In this document: positions 1 to 11,608 of the stretch, one piece after another
How the letters are laid out: each line of letters begins with the position of its first letter
Numbering within the stretch: the stretch's first letter is position 1
Origin: Lasiodiplodia sp. COLG20
Taxonomy: Eukaryota > Ascomycota > Dothideomycetes > Botryosphaeriales > Botryosphaeriaceae
Assembly (NCBI GenBank): GCA_009801085.1
Contig: VNWV01000001.1
Span: 4,278,001 to 4,342,000 of the forward strand
Direction of reading: 5' to 3'
Length of the DNA: 64,000 bases
The notes under the pieces: generated by a model
What the model saw: only the letters and a program-made list of their open reading frames with translations
What the model was told of the DNA's origin: nothing
Database searches by the model: none
Program-made: the position numbers and the translations under genes

Positions 1-1974
1 GACTGCAGTCGTAAACGTCCGCTTGGACGGTGGGCGACAAGTGCTTCGCAGATTGCCTCTCCGGTCAACTTAGGAGTGAGGTGACTTGTCTCAGCCATAC
101 TGAAAAGTGCTCAGCGCTGAGATCAATGGCAGGCGAGCGTACGCTAAAGCGCGGTGCGGGTGGGTGACGGTGGTGAGCAGCGTCCGTGCAGTATTTACCA
201 CGGACAAAGTACAGAGACGCAACCAACAAGCCACCACAGAGTAGAACAAGCAGTCGACTCGGTACCTGAGACTCATCCCCACATATTACAATGGCAAAAA
301 ATGAAATTCAAGGAAGCAAAAACTCCCCTCGCGCCCCGGCAGGCTTGAACCCGAAGGCTGAAGCCGCTCAATTGGCGGAGGTGAGAAAAACCCACGACGT
401 AGTAGATTTTTGCTATCTGTCTATACCACTACACCAGCTGACTCGAACAGCCCTTCGAGGCACGGGTCCGTCCCCACGATGCCCGGTGATGTGGCGCGAT
501 GAAGGGAGGACGGAGTCTTTAATATATATAGTAAACATATGGCTTCGCGCACCCGGCGAAGATCCGGGCAGCACAGCACATCGACCCGCATCCGCTCGGC
601 GACAAGCTGTGCCCGCCGCTCATCGTGTTCCTCTCGTTACCCCAGGCTTGGTGGTTAGGTTCCACGCAGCCCCGGGGGCTTGCGCACCCGCGCCCATCCC
701 CCGCCCGCACCCTTTTGCTGATGATCACCGCCCTCGCTCTTGTTGTTTCTTTGCACCATCATCCACACCGCCGTTCCGCGCACCCAATCCCCCGATAGCC
801 GCATCCACGATCCCGCACCTATCGTCCTTGCTCTTTCTTGTTGTTTGCCCACCCGCCCGCACTGCCGTCGCCTACTCGCACCGTCACTTTTCGCCCGCCA
901 TCACTTCCGACGTTCCAGCAACTCCGCACAGCATTCGTCTTCTTCTAAATGCCCACCACCTCGCATCCATCTTATCCAATGCCGCCGACAGCGTCCAACG
1001 CTCACCAACAACAGCACCACACCACGACCCCGTTCTCTCCTCCCACAAAACTCCGCTCTGCGTCGCGCACACCTTGATGCCATTCGACCTCGACCTTGCT
1101 ATAGCCACGCTCGCTCGCACGCACCGAACCTGTCGGAGCCAAGACAAAGTGAGAGAAACTGCGTACGAACAGCAACGGCCGCGCATCTGGCTGCATATAA
1201 TTTGGATGGGAGGAAGGCAGGGCGGCGAATGACCGCCAACTCACATGCGATGTTCCAACCAGGAATCCCAGCACTAAAGGCCATCATACTGCGTGTCGGC
1301 AGGCTCCCGCATGCTTTGGCGGCGGTCGCATGGAGTTGCAGTAGCAAGGTCAGTCTGAAAAAAAGAAGCGGACGCCCTTTCGTCACCGCCCGTTCCACCA
1401 GGCTGGGAACATCACTTCATTGAGGCCCTGAGGAGGATTGTCCAGAAGTTTCATGATGCTGTAGCGCTTCTCTCCGCTTGACCACCGATTCTTGAGGCTT
1501 TCAAATATCGTGAAAGTAGCCGGAGGGGCGTCGCCATCATCAAGCGAGCAACAAAACTTCAAATCGAGAGTTCCGACGTGACACGGAAGTGACACACGAT
1601 GAAATTAAGGCAAAACAGCCCTTGGTAATGTCGTTGTTGACAATTTTGTCATGTTGGAGTAACGAGTGAGGTTGGACTCAGCCTCGGGAACCCCGCAAAC
1701 ATCCCTGTCTAGTCTCGCATCGTGCTTTCGCCTGACACCTGACACTAACATTTGCATTCGGATGACAGTTGATGTCCCTGCCATCTCAAGCCGCATCGCC
1801 GCAACTTGGCGGAGCGACCCTGGTGCTGCGACGCAAAGGCGGGGGAAACCAGACCTCGTTCACGCGCATCATCACCGGCATTGAGAACTCGTGTCAAAGA
1901 GAGTGTTTTCAATTTTATATGTCACAGAATACACAATCAAGTACAATTTAAGTTTCTCTCTCTCTCATCCACCA
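1..1974. other. Intergenic, no supported gene
   Basis: I see no gene I can defend here. An open frame at 291-1232 (+) has no domain and a composition dictated by pyrimidine-rich DNA (about 700-1100), which looks more like promoter or UTR sequence. A 70-codon frame at 1383-1595 (-) is unrecognised. The last part, about 1900-1974, probably holds the 3' UTR of the desaturase gene that ends at 1975. Confidence 0.5.
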
Positions 1975-4194
1975 CTATGCCGCGGCAACCACCTGCGGCG
2001 CCCGCACCCTCGTAGGCTGGTCGTCTGCGCGAACGACGCGGTTTCCGTAGGTATCCTTGACATACTCGGCGCCGACGTCCTTGTGCTGGCGCTTCCACAG
2101 CTCGACCTCCATACCTGCAGGCAAAAAGTCAGCACCACACCACTCCAACAGCAGCAAAAAGAGTCAAACGTACCTCCCCTAATAACACCCACACGCATCG
2201 TGCTCAGCAAGTTATGCGCAGCATTGCTGTGGTCGTACACACCGCCGTTGAACATGGCGGTAGCGTCCTTGCCGATGGCGCCGCGGATGAGGGCGCGGCC
2301 GCCCGGGTGTTCGGAGATGAAGTCGCTGACGTCGTGGATGACGCCGGCGACGGCGATCCAGGCGCGGCCGCCGTCTTTGGCCTGCGCCACGTAGTCGTCC
2401 CACGAGATGACGGGCAGCTTGTCGAGCGGCACGCCCCAGTCGAGCTGCGAGCGCTTGCGGTCCAGCTTCTTCTGGTCCATTTGGAGACGGCCCTTTTCGA
2501 TTTCGTTGGCCCCTAGGTGTTTCACGAGGTGGTTAGCGGGAGGGGTTGTGGGGGCGTGGAGGAGCGCGGCGGAATGAGGGGGGAGAGAGACTCACTGAAT
2601 TGCTTCAGGTCGTAGGCCAGGCCGAGTTGCTTCCAGAGCCAGATGAACCACTTGGTGGGATCGTACTGCCACCACTCTGCAGATTGCCCCTTGTCAGCTC
2701 ATATTCCTGCCTTTCCCAATAGACTCCGACACTCACCAATCGCATTGCGGTAGTCGCTGGGGAACTCGTGGTGGAAGTTGTGGTAACCCTCGCCGAGCGT
2801 GACCAGCGCCGTAATCCAGTGGTCCCTGGGGCTGTTCCTGTCGTCGAAGGGCTGCTCGCCGAGCCAGTGCGCGATACTGTTGATGCAGAAGGTTGCCTGC
2901 TGGACGAAGAAGACGCGCAGGATGCCAGCATAGACGAGGCCGCCGATAAGATCATCCCACAGCAGCCATGCTGCCAAGCCCGGGAAAATGACGCCCATGA
3001 ACAGAGCGCACTTGACGTAGTGCCGGTGCTGGAAGATGACGATCGGGTCCTCGTTCAAGTCCGAGATGTCGGTACGTCCGATCCGGCGCGGGTTTTGCTT
3101 CATCAGAATCCATCCCATCTAGCATCGGCGTTAGTGTTGGCTCCATCATGATTGGTGTAGTTGTCTCTGGTCTTTGTTCTTCTGAAATGGCCCGAATACC
3201 GCTCATCCACCTGGACCCCAGGGGATGCCTCCCGTGGCCCCGATTAAGCTTTGCTCGGTCGGACCTAGCGGTTACGAGGCGGAAAAGCACAACCAGACGA
3301 GTCCCACTCATTCCCCTCGGTGCAGAATGCCCCGAATCCATCAACCCCTGAAAGGGAAGATAACAAGTGCGGAATGGAATATCCGACAGAACTTACGTGA
3401 CTATACCACAGCCCCTTCCGCACGGAGTAAGGATCCTTTTCCGTATCCGTGTACCGGTGGTGAGCTCGGTGATCGCGGCTCCACCAGCGGATGGAGCCCT
3501 CAATCGCGCCCGCACCGAAGGCGGCCAGGAAGACGCGGAGCGGCAGCGTCGCCGAGTAGGACGTGTGCGACCATAGGCGGTGGTAGCCAGCGGTGATGGC
3601 TATCGTGAGGAAACATCGTCGTTAGCATTTGCACACGTGGGTATGGGCAAGCCCAGGGGGCATGGCGTCATTCGGTGCGGATATCAAAATGCGGGGAGTT
3701 CTCGTTTGGGAAATGTTGATCGAAGAAGCGGAGCCGCTGCCGTGCGGACGCTTTTCTTCCCCGCATGATGGATAAAATGGCATGCGGAGCCTGCGGTACC
3801 GCAGGAAGTGTGTTTGCGGCGTTTGAAGATGCGGTAGCGGAGCCGCTTTGGACGGATCCTTCGTATGATTCCGTGCGCTTTCGCTTGTTGTGAAAGTGAA
3901 TAAGAACTTACAGAGACCGGTAAAAAAGTCTGCGCGTGTATAACTTAGTCAGATAATACTGATAATCGAGAACATTTGTAACAGGGTAAAGTCACGGCGA
4001 GGGAGAAAGACCGAGGGGGACGCACAGTATACGAAGGCGAAGATGCCTGTCGTTAATTTTAAAGGGACGTAGAAAGCCGCAACGCAACCAGACAGCGGGA
4101 TAAGTACAGTCAAGAAGACGTTAAGCCAGTTGACGTGCAATGGCCAGTTCCACGCTGTCATGCGCGTTTCGGTGACGTGCGGGTGCGCAGCCAT
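1975..4194 (-). CDS. OLE1: Acyl-CoA delta-9 (stearoyl-CoA) desaturase with C-terminal cytochrome b5 domain
   Basis: Introduces the cis-9 double bond into palmitoyl- and stearoyl-CoA in the ER membrane; the fused cytochrome b5 supplies electrons. Seven exons give an exact 443-residue frame: 4194-4026, 3929-3912, 3599-3397, 3118-2737, 2676-2596, 2512-2174, 2114-1975. The N terminus is membrane-spanning. The three desaturase His boxes are visible: HRLWSH (in [11 protein letters not shown]), HRAHH (in [10 protein letters not shown]), and HNFHH (in [15 protein letters not shown]). The b5 domain follows, with the heme motif HPGG. Exon 2 is only 18 nt, and the second and third introns (312 and 278 nt) are long for a fungus. 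Start: first Met ([11 protein letters not shown]) of an exon that splices in phase. Orthology to yeast OLE1 is by family; the structure is directly supported. Confidence 0.95.
3600..3911 (-). repeat. Palindrome-rich long intron of the desaturase gene
   Basis: This 312-nt intron contains a perfect 16-bp palindrome, CCTGCGGTACCGCAGG, at 3790-3805. It also holds two copies of the small hairpin AGCGGAGCCGCT (3727-3738 and 3836-3847), about 110 bp apart. The 5' (GTAAGT) and 3' (ATAG) splice sites are clear. Confidence 0.7.
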
Positions 4195-6841
4195 CGTTGG
4201 TGAGGCTATTTCTTTACCCGAGAGGGTAAGAGAATGGACGCGACGGATGAGTAATCTTTCGCACCAGAGAGAAAAGGGAAAGACGGAAAATGGGAAGAGC
4301 GGCCAAAAAGGAAGGTTGCGACAGGGCAGGCCTCTTCTTCACAGCATTCCCAAGCCAACGCGGTGGGCCGCCAGGGCCTTTAAAGATATAATCTCGCATC
4401 GCCCTTTCGCCGTCTCTCTTTCGCAATTGATGCTGCCTGAAAGCGACATCACGAACGATTGTCTCGCGATTCGCCCAACAAAAGTCGTTGACGGATGGCG
4501 GCCGGCTTGACGTGTTGGAGAATCCTGTGGAGTCGGAGTGGTGGAAGCTGGCAAACATTGGGGCTGGCAGGTGCGCGGTCAGGCCACTTGCCCCCAACGA
4601 CTTTTGCGGGGTCACACCATAAGGACGCCACTCTGAACCTTTCGCAACGCTTGGACGCTAGCAATAAAACAGCCAAAATCATCACCAACGCGTTTCGATG
4701 CAGAAAGAACCGTCATTCTCGAGCTCTGCGGCCGTAAAAACCTTGACGCTTTCCAGTCAGATAGGCTGGAATGGCCGGATCCGTAAAGCATAGCAGACAA
4801 AGGCAGATGATGTCCATGGGTCTCGACCGAGCCGAAAGATTTATTTTCGTTGAGGTCTGGCTCAGCTATCAGTTCGCAGGAGACGATATGACTGGTCGTC
4901 ATCGACTTTCAGTTCGAACGAAAGCTGACGGCAGATGACGGATGCCTCGGTCACACGTGATTGGCGGCAATGCTGATGCCTACGTCGAGGCAGCATCAAA
5001 GGCACCGCAAATATCCGAAGGAATAGCGAGAAGGGATTGCCAAGTATGTGAGTTGGGGGAAGGACGTGGCTAGGGCGAATGAGTTATGTCTAGTGCATCG
5101 TATGCCAGTCGGCCAGTCATTGTTTTCGCTCATTGTGGTAGGAATACAGGCCGAGACTTTCATGGCTGCAGTTGTATGATGCGCCTGATGATATCCGAGC
5201 TGTCAAAAGACGACTGACCGCGGTGGAAGTGATGAGGGCGGAACGTTGTGTGACGGCACGTGATCTGCACACGCTCCCCGGCGTGCGACAGTCCACCACA
5301 TCCCTTAGCCGACCGAATTCCCGGTTGTCAGTTATTAGGCCGAGCCTATCGAGAGATTCGGGGTGCATGGTGGGGTACTACGTTGTATCTCGTCACCAGC
5401 AGGACGGGCCGCTGCATGGCACAACTGGAAAGCAGGGTTTTTGCTGAAAGCTCACCCAGGTCACCGGGCCGCTAGATCTGAGACAGAGGCAGGCCTTGCG
5501 GAAAGCAGCAAACAGCGACGCTGTCATTGGCGAGCGAACAAGAATGGAGCGGAGAGTCGGCGCGGGGCATTGTTTGTGTTGTCGGTTGCGGCTTTGGCAA
5601 GCGCGACCGCCGAAGACCCTTTGCCGTCTCCTGTTTCCACAAATCTCAAACGCTGCTCGCAATCATCAGTCGCCGTGCACCTCAGCAACCGACGAATGCC
5701 CTTGCAAGCAATCCTCTCATGCCGGCCATCCCTTAAAGCTGCAGTCCACCCACCTGCTAACCTTGGACTCAGGCGTCCTGCGCTTGGCCGCTACTCTACC
5801 CCGCTGCCGCAGACCGAACGTCTACGCGACTTCAAGATGACGAGAAGAGCACGGAAATAGCGGCCGGAGGAACGAAGGCGGCCGCAGTGCCTGCGTCGAT
5901 GATCGAGTTCGAAAAGCTTCGTCATTCGCATCGGCGCAGTCCAGCCAATCCCGCGCGGAGAGGAGCCCGCGATTGGGCGGCGCATCATCCAGGAGAAGCT
6001 TGGCACGACGCGCCAAGACTTGTGTTTCGTCGCGTCCGCGCGGCAAGCTCCACCTCTCTAGAGCCGCAGACGGTAGCACTGGACGCCCATCGCCCGACCT
6101 GGTGCAGAACGTGTGGCGCCGTGCGTAAGCCCTGAGGCTGCACGCTGCCGCCGACGGGACCGAGCCGGGGCCCTCTCAAACTCCAGACTTCATGCGCTTG
6201 CTGTGACGCGGATAGCGCGGAGTTAAGGCCGGGGAATCGACTTGTGCAACCGCACCTTGGCGCGCCCAAGACAAGTGTCAGCGGAAGTCGGCACCCAGGC
6301 CAAGGCCGTTTGAAGCTGTGTCTACTTCAGCCATGCTAAGTATCACTGCAGTTGGAGCATGAGCCTGGGGTTGGTGGCAGGGGTGCGGGCTAAGGCGGCT
6401 GACGACGCCGCGGGCGGACAGTAGCCTTATTTCGATAGGCGCCCCTCCGCGATGCGTGTGCGCCGACGTCCCCCTCCACATGCCTGCACATCAACCAGAA
6501 CCGGCGCAACCCTCGAGAGAGCGCTGCCGTTTGCTGAGCGCTGCTTAATAACTTTCTTCTCCTTCTCGCCTCCTTCGCACGGCCATGATACTTTTCCTCT
6601 CGAGCTTCTTGGAATCCCACTCCGTCCTCTCTCTCCTCCCCTTTTCTTCTCCGACGTTGCAGGCCGAAAGCGTGCTCGCACACCACAATCTACTTTGCAC
6701 ACGCATCTGTCCACGTAACCCACGTCCACAGCCGACGAGTGCATGATCGGCGACAGGCTCAGGAAATTTTCGCATTCCTTACATCTCCAACACTCTTAAT
6801 TCTCTTCTGCTTCTTTACTTCTCCTCCAAAATACTCTTCCC
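4195..6841. other. Intergenic between divergent desaturase and ASST genes
   Basis: About 2.6 kb between two divergently transcribed genes, so it should hold both promoters. Short frames on both strands (for example 5363-5860 + and 6427-6744 -) lack any recognisable domain and overlap one another. About 6550-6660 is pyrimidine-rich, as is common just upstream of fungal start codons. Confidence 0.5.
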
Positions 6842-8922
6842 ATGTCTCTTCTACAATCCGTCCGCTGGACGCTATCGTCATTATTATTACTCTCCGCAAC
6901 TTCCCATGGCGACCTGATACCTTTTCTCGCCGACGAGGCCTACGACCGTGGCGATTTCGGTCCATATCCCTACCAGGTATATCAGACGTCGCCTCTGAAA
7001 GGACCCCGCGTCAATATTGTCGCCACCAATGACAGTTGCACCAGCAACGATGATCTTATTTTTCTCAACCCGCGTGGAAGGCAAGTGGTGCCGGGCCCCA
7101 ATCCAATGATTCTGGACCAGGCAGGGAATTTGGTCTGGACCATGGACGGGAGGCCGTTCGGGGAGACGTACAACCTGGGCGTCCAGGAATGGAATGGCGA
7201 GCAGTATTTGACCTTCTGGGGCGGAGATGACACGGTAGGAGGGCACGGCCAGGGTTACTACTACATGGTGAGTTGCTCTTTAATGCGGGGTTGGTATAGG
7301 CATTGTGCGCCATTACGACGGGTCTACCCGCCGTGTCGCAGATCCGAGAGCACGCCATCGGTGCCTAACAATCGCATCATCAACCCAAATCGGCAGCCTC
7401 CAGCCTACTCCTACCCCGCATTACTCTTTCGAGTTACTGCGATACTGACCGACATAATCAGTTCGACTCGTCTTACACACAAGTGCGGCAAATCTCGGCC
7501 GTCGGGCCCATTAAGGGCGACCTACACGAGTTCCGCTTCACGCGCAACGGTACAGCCCTGCTCAGTGTATACGAAATCACGCCAATGGACCTGAGCTCGA
7601 TCGGCGGCCCGTCCAGCGGATGGGTGTGGGATGGGGCTTTCCAGGAGATTGACCTGGCGACAGGCAACTTGCTCTTTACGTGGCGGTCGAGCGACCACTA
7701 TATGGCCAATGACACGTACCACCGCTACTCAGGCGGCGGCGACTCGGCATCGAGCCCGTTCGACTACTTCCATATCAACAGCGTCGACAAGGACGAGAAG
7801 GGCAACTACCTCATCTCTGCCCGCTACACGCACAGCGTTACGTATATTGATGGCCAGACGGGCGACGTCATCTGGCAACTCGGTGGCAAGCGCAACAACT
7901 TTGTCGACCTCTCCGACGGCCACGCCACCGACTTCATGTGGCAGCACGACGCGCGCTGGCACGACAACAACACGGCCATCACGCTCTTCGACAACGGTGC
8001 CGAAGCGGGTGTCTATTCGTCGGAACAATCGCGTGGCATGCGCATTGCCATCGACCAGATCGCCATGACGGCGACGCTGACCCACGAGTACACGAACCCG
8101 AACACGAAGATCATCTCGTCGTCGCAAGGATCGGTGCAGGTGCTGGACAACGGCAACGTGCTGCTCGGGTACGGGTACAACGGCGTCTTCACCGAATTCG
8201 ATGCCGAGGGCCGCGTGCTGTGCGACACGCGGCTCGAGCCCGAGGCGCGCTTCGAGAGCGGCGACGTGCAGAGCTACCGCGTGCAAAAGGCGAAGTGGGT
8301 GGGGCGGCCGGCGACCAAGCCCGACATCAAGGTCGAGGGCAGCAGCGTGTGGGTCAGCTGGAACGGCGCGACCGAGGTGCACCGCTGGGTGCTGCAGGAC
8401 GCCGACTACGCCGAGATGGACGGCGCCGAGAGCGGCGAGGAGGGCTTCGAGGACGAGGTCGGCGAGTCGTGGCACCCCGTGCAGACGGTCGAGAAGACGG
8501 GCTTCGAGACGGAGTTGCGCTTCGGCGTCAGCACGAAGAGGTACGTCCGCGTGCTGGCGCTCGATAAGGAGGGCAGGGTGCTCGGTGCGAGTGAGCCCGG
8601 TGGCACCTCGATTGATGATGAGATCAGGAACTCGGTGAGTGGCATCTTCCCCGGCTTTTTTTTGTTTGAGAGACATTGTGCTGACTTTTTGCGCTTGTAG
8701 ACCATTATTCTTGGCCACCGCTTCAAGGATGGCGACGCGACTGTCCTCGCCTTCATGGTCTGTGCAGCCCTCGTGATGTCGGGTGTCACCGTTGTCTTGG
8801 CCTGGCGTTCACGCATGGATAAGATGGCGTACCAGAAGCTGTTGGATGAGGAGAAGGAAGATGTCGTTGAAGTTGGTGAAGAGGAGGAGAGGTTGCTGGG
8901 TAGAGGGGAGTGGCGGTCGTGA
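6842..8922 (+). CDS. Arylsulfotransferase (ASST)-domain membrane protein
   Basis: Three exons (6842-7267, 7462-8634, 8701-8922), all in phase, give 606 residues. An N-terminal signal peptide (MSLLQSVRWTLSSLLLL..., about 1-23) is followed by a long lumenal or extracellular domain with the fungal ASST pattern: repeated WxxxG/DG blades, GDLHEF, DYFHINSVDKDEKGNYLISARYT, GDVIWQLGG and WQHDARW. Near residues 546-568 one membrane span (ATVLAFMVCAALVMSGV...) precedes an acidic cytosolic tail (EEEERLLGRGEW). Predicted topology is type I. Bacterial ASSTs move sulfate between phenols, but fungal members have no proven substrate, so the name is a domain label only. Many N-x-S/T sites fit a secretory-pathway protein. 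Confidence 0.85.
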
Positions 8923-9631
8923 GGTCATTTCCCTTTCCTTCTTTGGGCTGGTTGGTTGGTGCTCTCGGCGTCTCTTCTTTTTTTTTTTTTTTTTGATTTT
9001 TTGATGTTGCCATTTCAGCGCCATCTTAAGGAGTGCGTACTTTTCGAGATACCCACAATATGTATAGAATAAAACTTCAAGACCTTTTCAATTACCCGTC
9101 GTCTTAGCCAGAGCGATGTGGCAGCTGTTTGGGCGGAATGGGTGTGTGACGAGGAGCTGAATAGAAACACCGTCCCATGTGCACGGGTTATACAACAGGG
9201 CGCCACCTCAGCCTCAAGACAAGATTTCATAATTGATAATCCAATCATGGTTTGTTCTTCCTAATACTTGCAATACATTGGCTAACAATGCACATTGTTT
9301 ACTGTTGACGGTTGTACAGAGCGGTACTGCAGCCAAAGGGTAAATCTGCCTCAGCTTGTTTTTTTAAGACGATAAGCGACATAAATGAGCATGTGAAGCT
9401 GTCTTCTGGATGGTAATGTATAGTTTTACAATATTTTTCCGCATTCTGATACCCAATCGTCCAGGAGAGATGCAAAGACGCTACCCACAACAGCAACATT
9501 TGCCCCTCTATAAAGCAATCAAATCCTGATATTATGCAAATCCTGATTGTAGCCATATTGACAATGAAATAGAAACTCAAAATTTGAAGCAACGCAAAAC
9601 GTAGAGCCAAAAGGGGAAGTGATGCAACACA
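8923..9631. other. Intergenic; 17-T run
   Basis: Convergent spacer between the ASST gene and a RING gene. It contains a 17-nt T homopolymer at about 8978-8994. No coding frame here is convincing. Confidence 0.5.
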
Positions 9632-10702
9632 TCAAGCCATCGCTTTCCTGGTCTGTAGAACAAGCCATCCGATCATCATCCGCACGCACCACTCCACCCG
9701 CGCCCACTCGGCATTCGTCCGCACCTCCTCTTCAACCAGCCGGAACCCATCAGCACCGCGCACCCGCTGGATCCTTCTCACAACCTCCGCCGTAACCACG
9801 TGCTTCGACGGCGTCAAGCGCATCGAGTGCAGCAGCTCCTGCTCGTACAGCTCCAGCAGCAGCGCGCGACGTAGCTCCGCCGCTGGCGCAACGGTGCCGT
9901 AGCAGCCGGGCGTGCGGTTGCACGGCAGCCAGGCCTCGCGCGAGTAGGGGAGCGCCTCGTGGCGGTGTAGCGGGAGGCTGACGTTCTCCGTCGCGCGCTT
10001 GAAGTAGATGTGCTTCATGTTGACCCAGATGCACGTCGGAGTCCGCCAGGGTGCGTTTGCTCTGGCGATTGGATCAGGGGTGCGAATCGCGTCGCTGGTC
10101 GTCACGGCGTGCATGCAGGCCAGCTGGAGGAGCAAGAGGTTGAAGTGGACGTAAGGGTCTGTGTCGTCGTTGTCGGTGGTGGCGGAAGCGTAAGCGGCGA
10201 GGGATTGCTCAACGAAGCTTGTGGGATTCGAGTCGAAGCCGGAGGACGTGTAGGCTGCTCGGATCCCAGATGTCAGGCGGATACAGTTGGAGGGTTTCGG
10301 GATAGCCAGGGAGGTGCGGCAGCACGGGCAGGTGTTTTGGCCGACGAGCAGGTTGGAGTAGAGCCAATCAATTAGGCAAGAAGAGCAGCATGTGTGGTTG
10401 CAGGCCTTCAGGGTGATCGGGGTGGCGCTTGCTGGGCGGCGGTGGATGCTCGTTAGCACTTTGATGGGGTTCTGGGGATGCGGCTCCTTGGGGTGGTCTA
10501 TGAAAGGGGTGATGAGCCTTGTAGGGATTAGGCCAACACAGGCGGTGCTTGTCGGACGCTTTGGGAAGAACTGCTGCAACTCGACAAACGGGAGATGGCA
10601 AATTGGCCAGTCGAGCTTCTCTTCCTCTTTGAGCGCTTGTAGAGTAACTTCTGTGGCAGGCTCTGCAGCAATACCTCGGTAGAGATCGGCAAATGATGAC
10701 AT
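9632..10702 (-). CDS. RING-like protein A (first zinc ligand replaced by Trp)
   Basis: Single-exon frame, 356 residues (MSSFADLYRGIAAEPATEVT). A RING-type zinc domain is near the N terminus with ligand positions W32, C35, C101, H103, C106, C109, C125 and C128, so the first Cys is Trp (codon TGG). The loop between ligand pairs 1 and 2 is 65 residues. The N-terminal run EPATEVTLQALKEEEKLDWPIC matches protein E (19715-20695) nearly residue for residue in EPAT..TLQAL..E.K.D.PIC. Both C termini share an LRR.LLL.L helix and a VRM.IG motif, so A and E are clear paralogs. If functional it would be an E3 ubiquitin ligase or a zinc-domain scaffold; without ligand 1, zinc site 1 may be weak. Substrate unknown. 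Confidence 0.75.
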   Translation of the reverse strand: MSSFADLYRGIAAEPATEVTLQALKEEEKLDWPICHLPFVELQQFFPKRPTSTACVGLIPTRLITPFIDHPKEPHPQNPIKVLTSIHRRPASATPITLKACNHTCCSSCLIDWLYSNLLVGQNTCPCCRTSLAIPKPSNCIRLTSGIRAAYTSSGFDSNPTSFVEQSLAAYASATTDNDDTDPYVHFNLLLLQLACMHAVTTSDAIRTPDPIARANAPWRTPTCIWVNMKHIYFKRATENVSLPLHRHEALPYSREAWLPCNRTPGCYGTVAPAAELRRALLLELYEQELLHSMRLTPSKHVVTAEVVRRIQRVRGADGFRLVEEEVRTNAEWARVEWCVRMMIGWLVLQTRKAMA

Positions 10703-11098
10703 CTTGGTAAATTTTCTGCGTTTAATATGAAAAGTGTGAGGAGAGAAGGATAAGGCCTTAAATAGTGGAAAGAGGTAGAGAAGTGTAAGCTCAAGTATTC
10801 GACCGTGTTAAACTAAAAAAAAGTGTTACCTACTGATCATGTATGGATGTAGTTTCGATTCACAAAAGTGCGTTGTCTATCTTTAACGGGAAGTTTAACA
10901 TCCTTTGTTCACGAGTCAAGACCCAGACAGTGTGTAAGGATGGAACTTCCCCAATCACTCATGACTTCCTAATCGGGAAGAGTGCGGCTGGCCCAACTGG
11001 CAAGCGCGCACTTCGTTGTTGTTTGTTCGCGTCGCTTTCGCCTCGGTCGCCTTCACACATCCACACCAAATTTCGAAACCCCAACCAACGTCCGCTCC
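10703..11098. other. Intergenic, divergent promoter region
   Basis: Spacer of about 0.4 kb between RING gene A (-) and an unrecognised gene (+). I see no coding or structured element. Confidence 0.5.
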
Positions 11099-11608
11099 AT
11101 GGCACCCTCCGACATGCCCCCGCCTGCTACTCGTTACCGGCTCCCGCCTCGCTTCACCGAATGGCGGCCGGAGCCAGCTGACCCTCAGTCACTGTTCATT
11201 GCGCGTCTGCTGGAGAAGATGCCGAAAGACAGGGTGAAGAGCAAAACGCTTCCTTGGCCGCGCACCAGAAAGAAGGCAGTCGACTTCCTGGACCTGTATG
11301 AAATGACATACCCGAATTGGCCCGCCTCGATCTCCCTCGCTCAAGGCTACGAGGAAATCTCGCGTCAGTCGACACAACCCGCTGGTGTAGCTACTCACAC
11401 GGATGGCTACGAAACCACGTCCACGGATGATATCGAGATGCATGACGTTCTCATACCCGAACTTCAGCGTGGGTCCGAGTCTGAGGTGTCGCAGTCGTCG
11501 ACCGGGCTTTCCAACGATCTCTGCGACACAGTGGAAGTCGATGATAACTACATGGATCAAGAGATGATTATGGACACAGAAACTGAGAGTCTTAGCAAAT
11601 GCGGATGA
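11099..11608 (+). CDS. Unrecognised protein, 169 residues
   Basis: Single frame starting MAPSDMPPPATRYRLPP at 11099; an upstream in-frame extension to 10982 is possible but not typical of coding sequence. The N-terminal half is basic and proline-rich (FTEWRPEPADPQSLF, KSKTLPWPRTRKKAVDFLDLYEM). The C-terminal half is acidic and Ser/Thr/Asp-rich. There are no Cys/His zinc motifs, signal peptide or membrane span. It lies between RING genes A and B and may be lineage-specific. I do not recognise a family. Confidence 0.5.
   Translation: MAPSDMPPPATRYRLPPRFTEWRPEPADPQSLFIARLLEKMPKDRVKSKTLPWPRTRKKAVDFLDLYEMTYPNWPASISLAQGYEEISRQSTQPAGVATHTDGYETTSTDDIEMHDVLIPELQRGSESEVSQSSTGLSNDLCDTVEVDDNYMDQEMIMDTETESLSKCG

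Noticed and set aside
291..1232. A 313-codon frame on the plus strand
   Set aside because: Composition follows pyrimidine-rich promoter-like DNA; no domain, and rival frames on both strands are equally open.
7729..8718. A 329-codon open frame opposite the ASST gene
   Set aside because: Antisense shadow of GC-rich coding sequence; no start context, domain or intron structure of its own.
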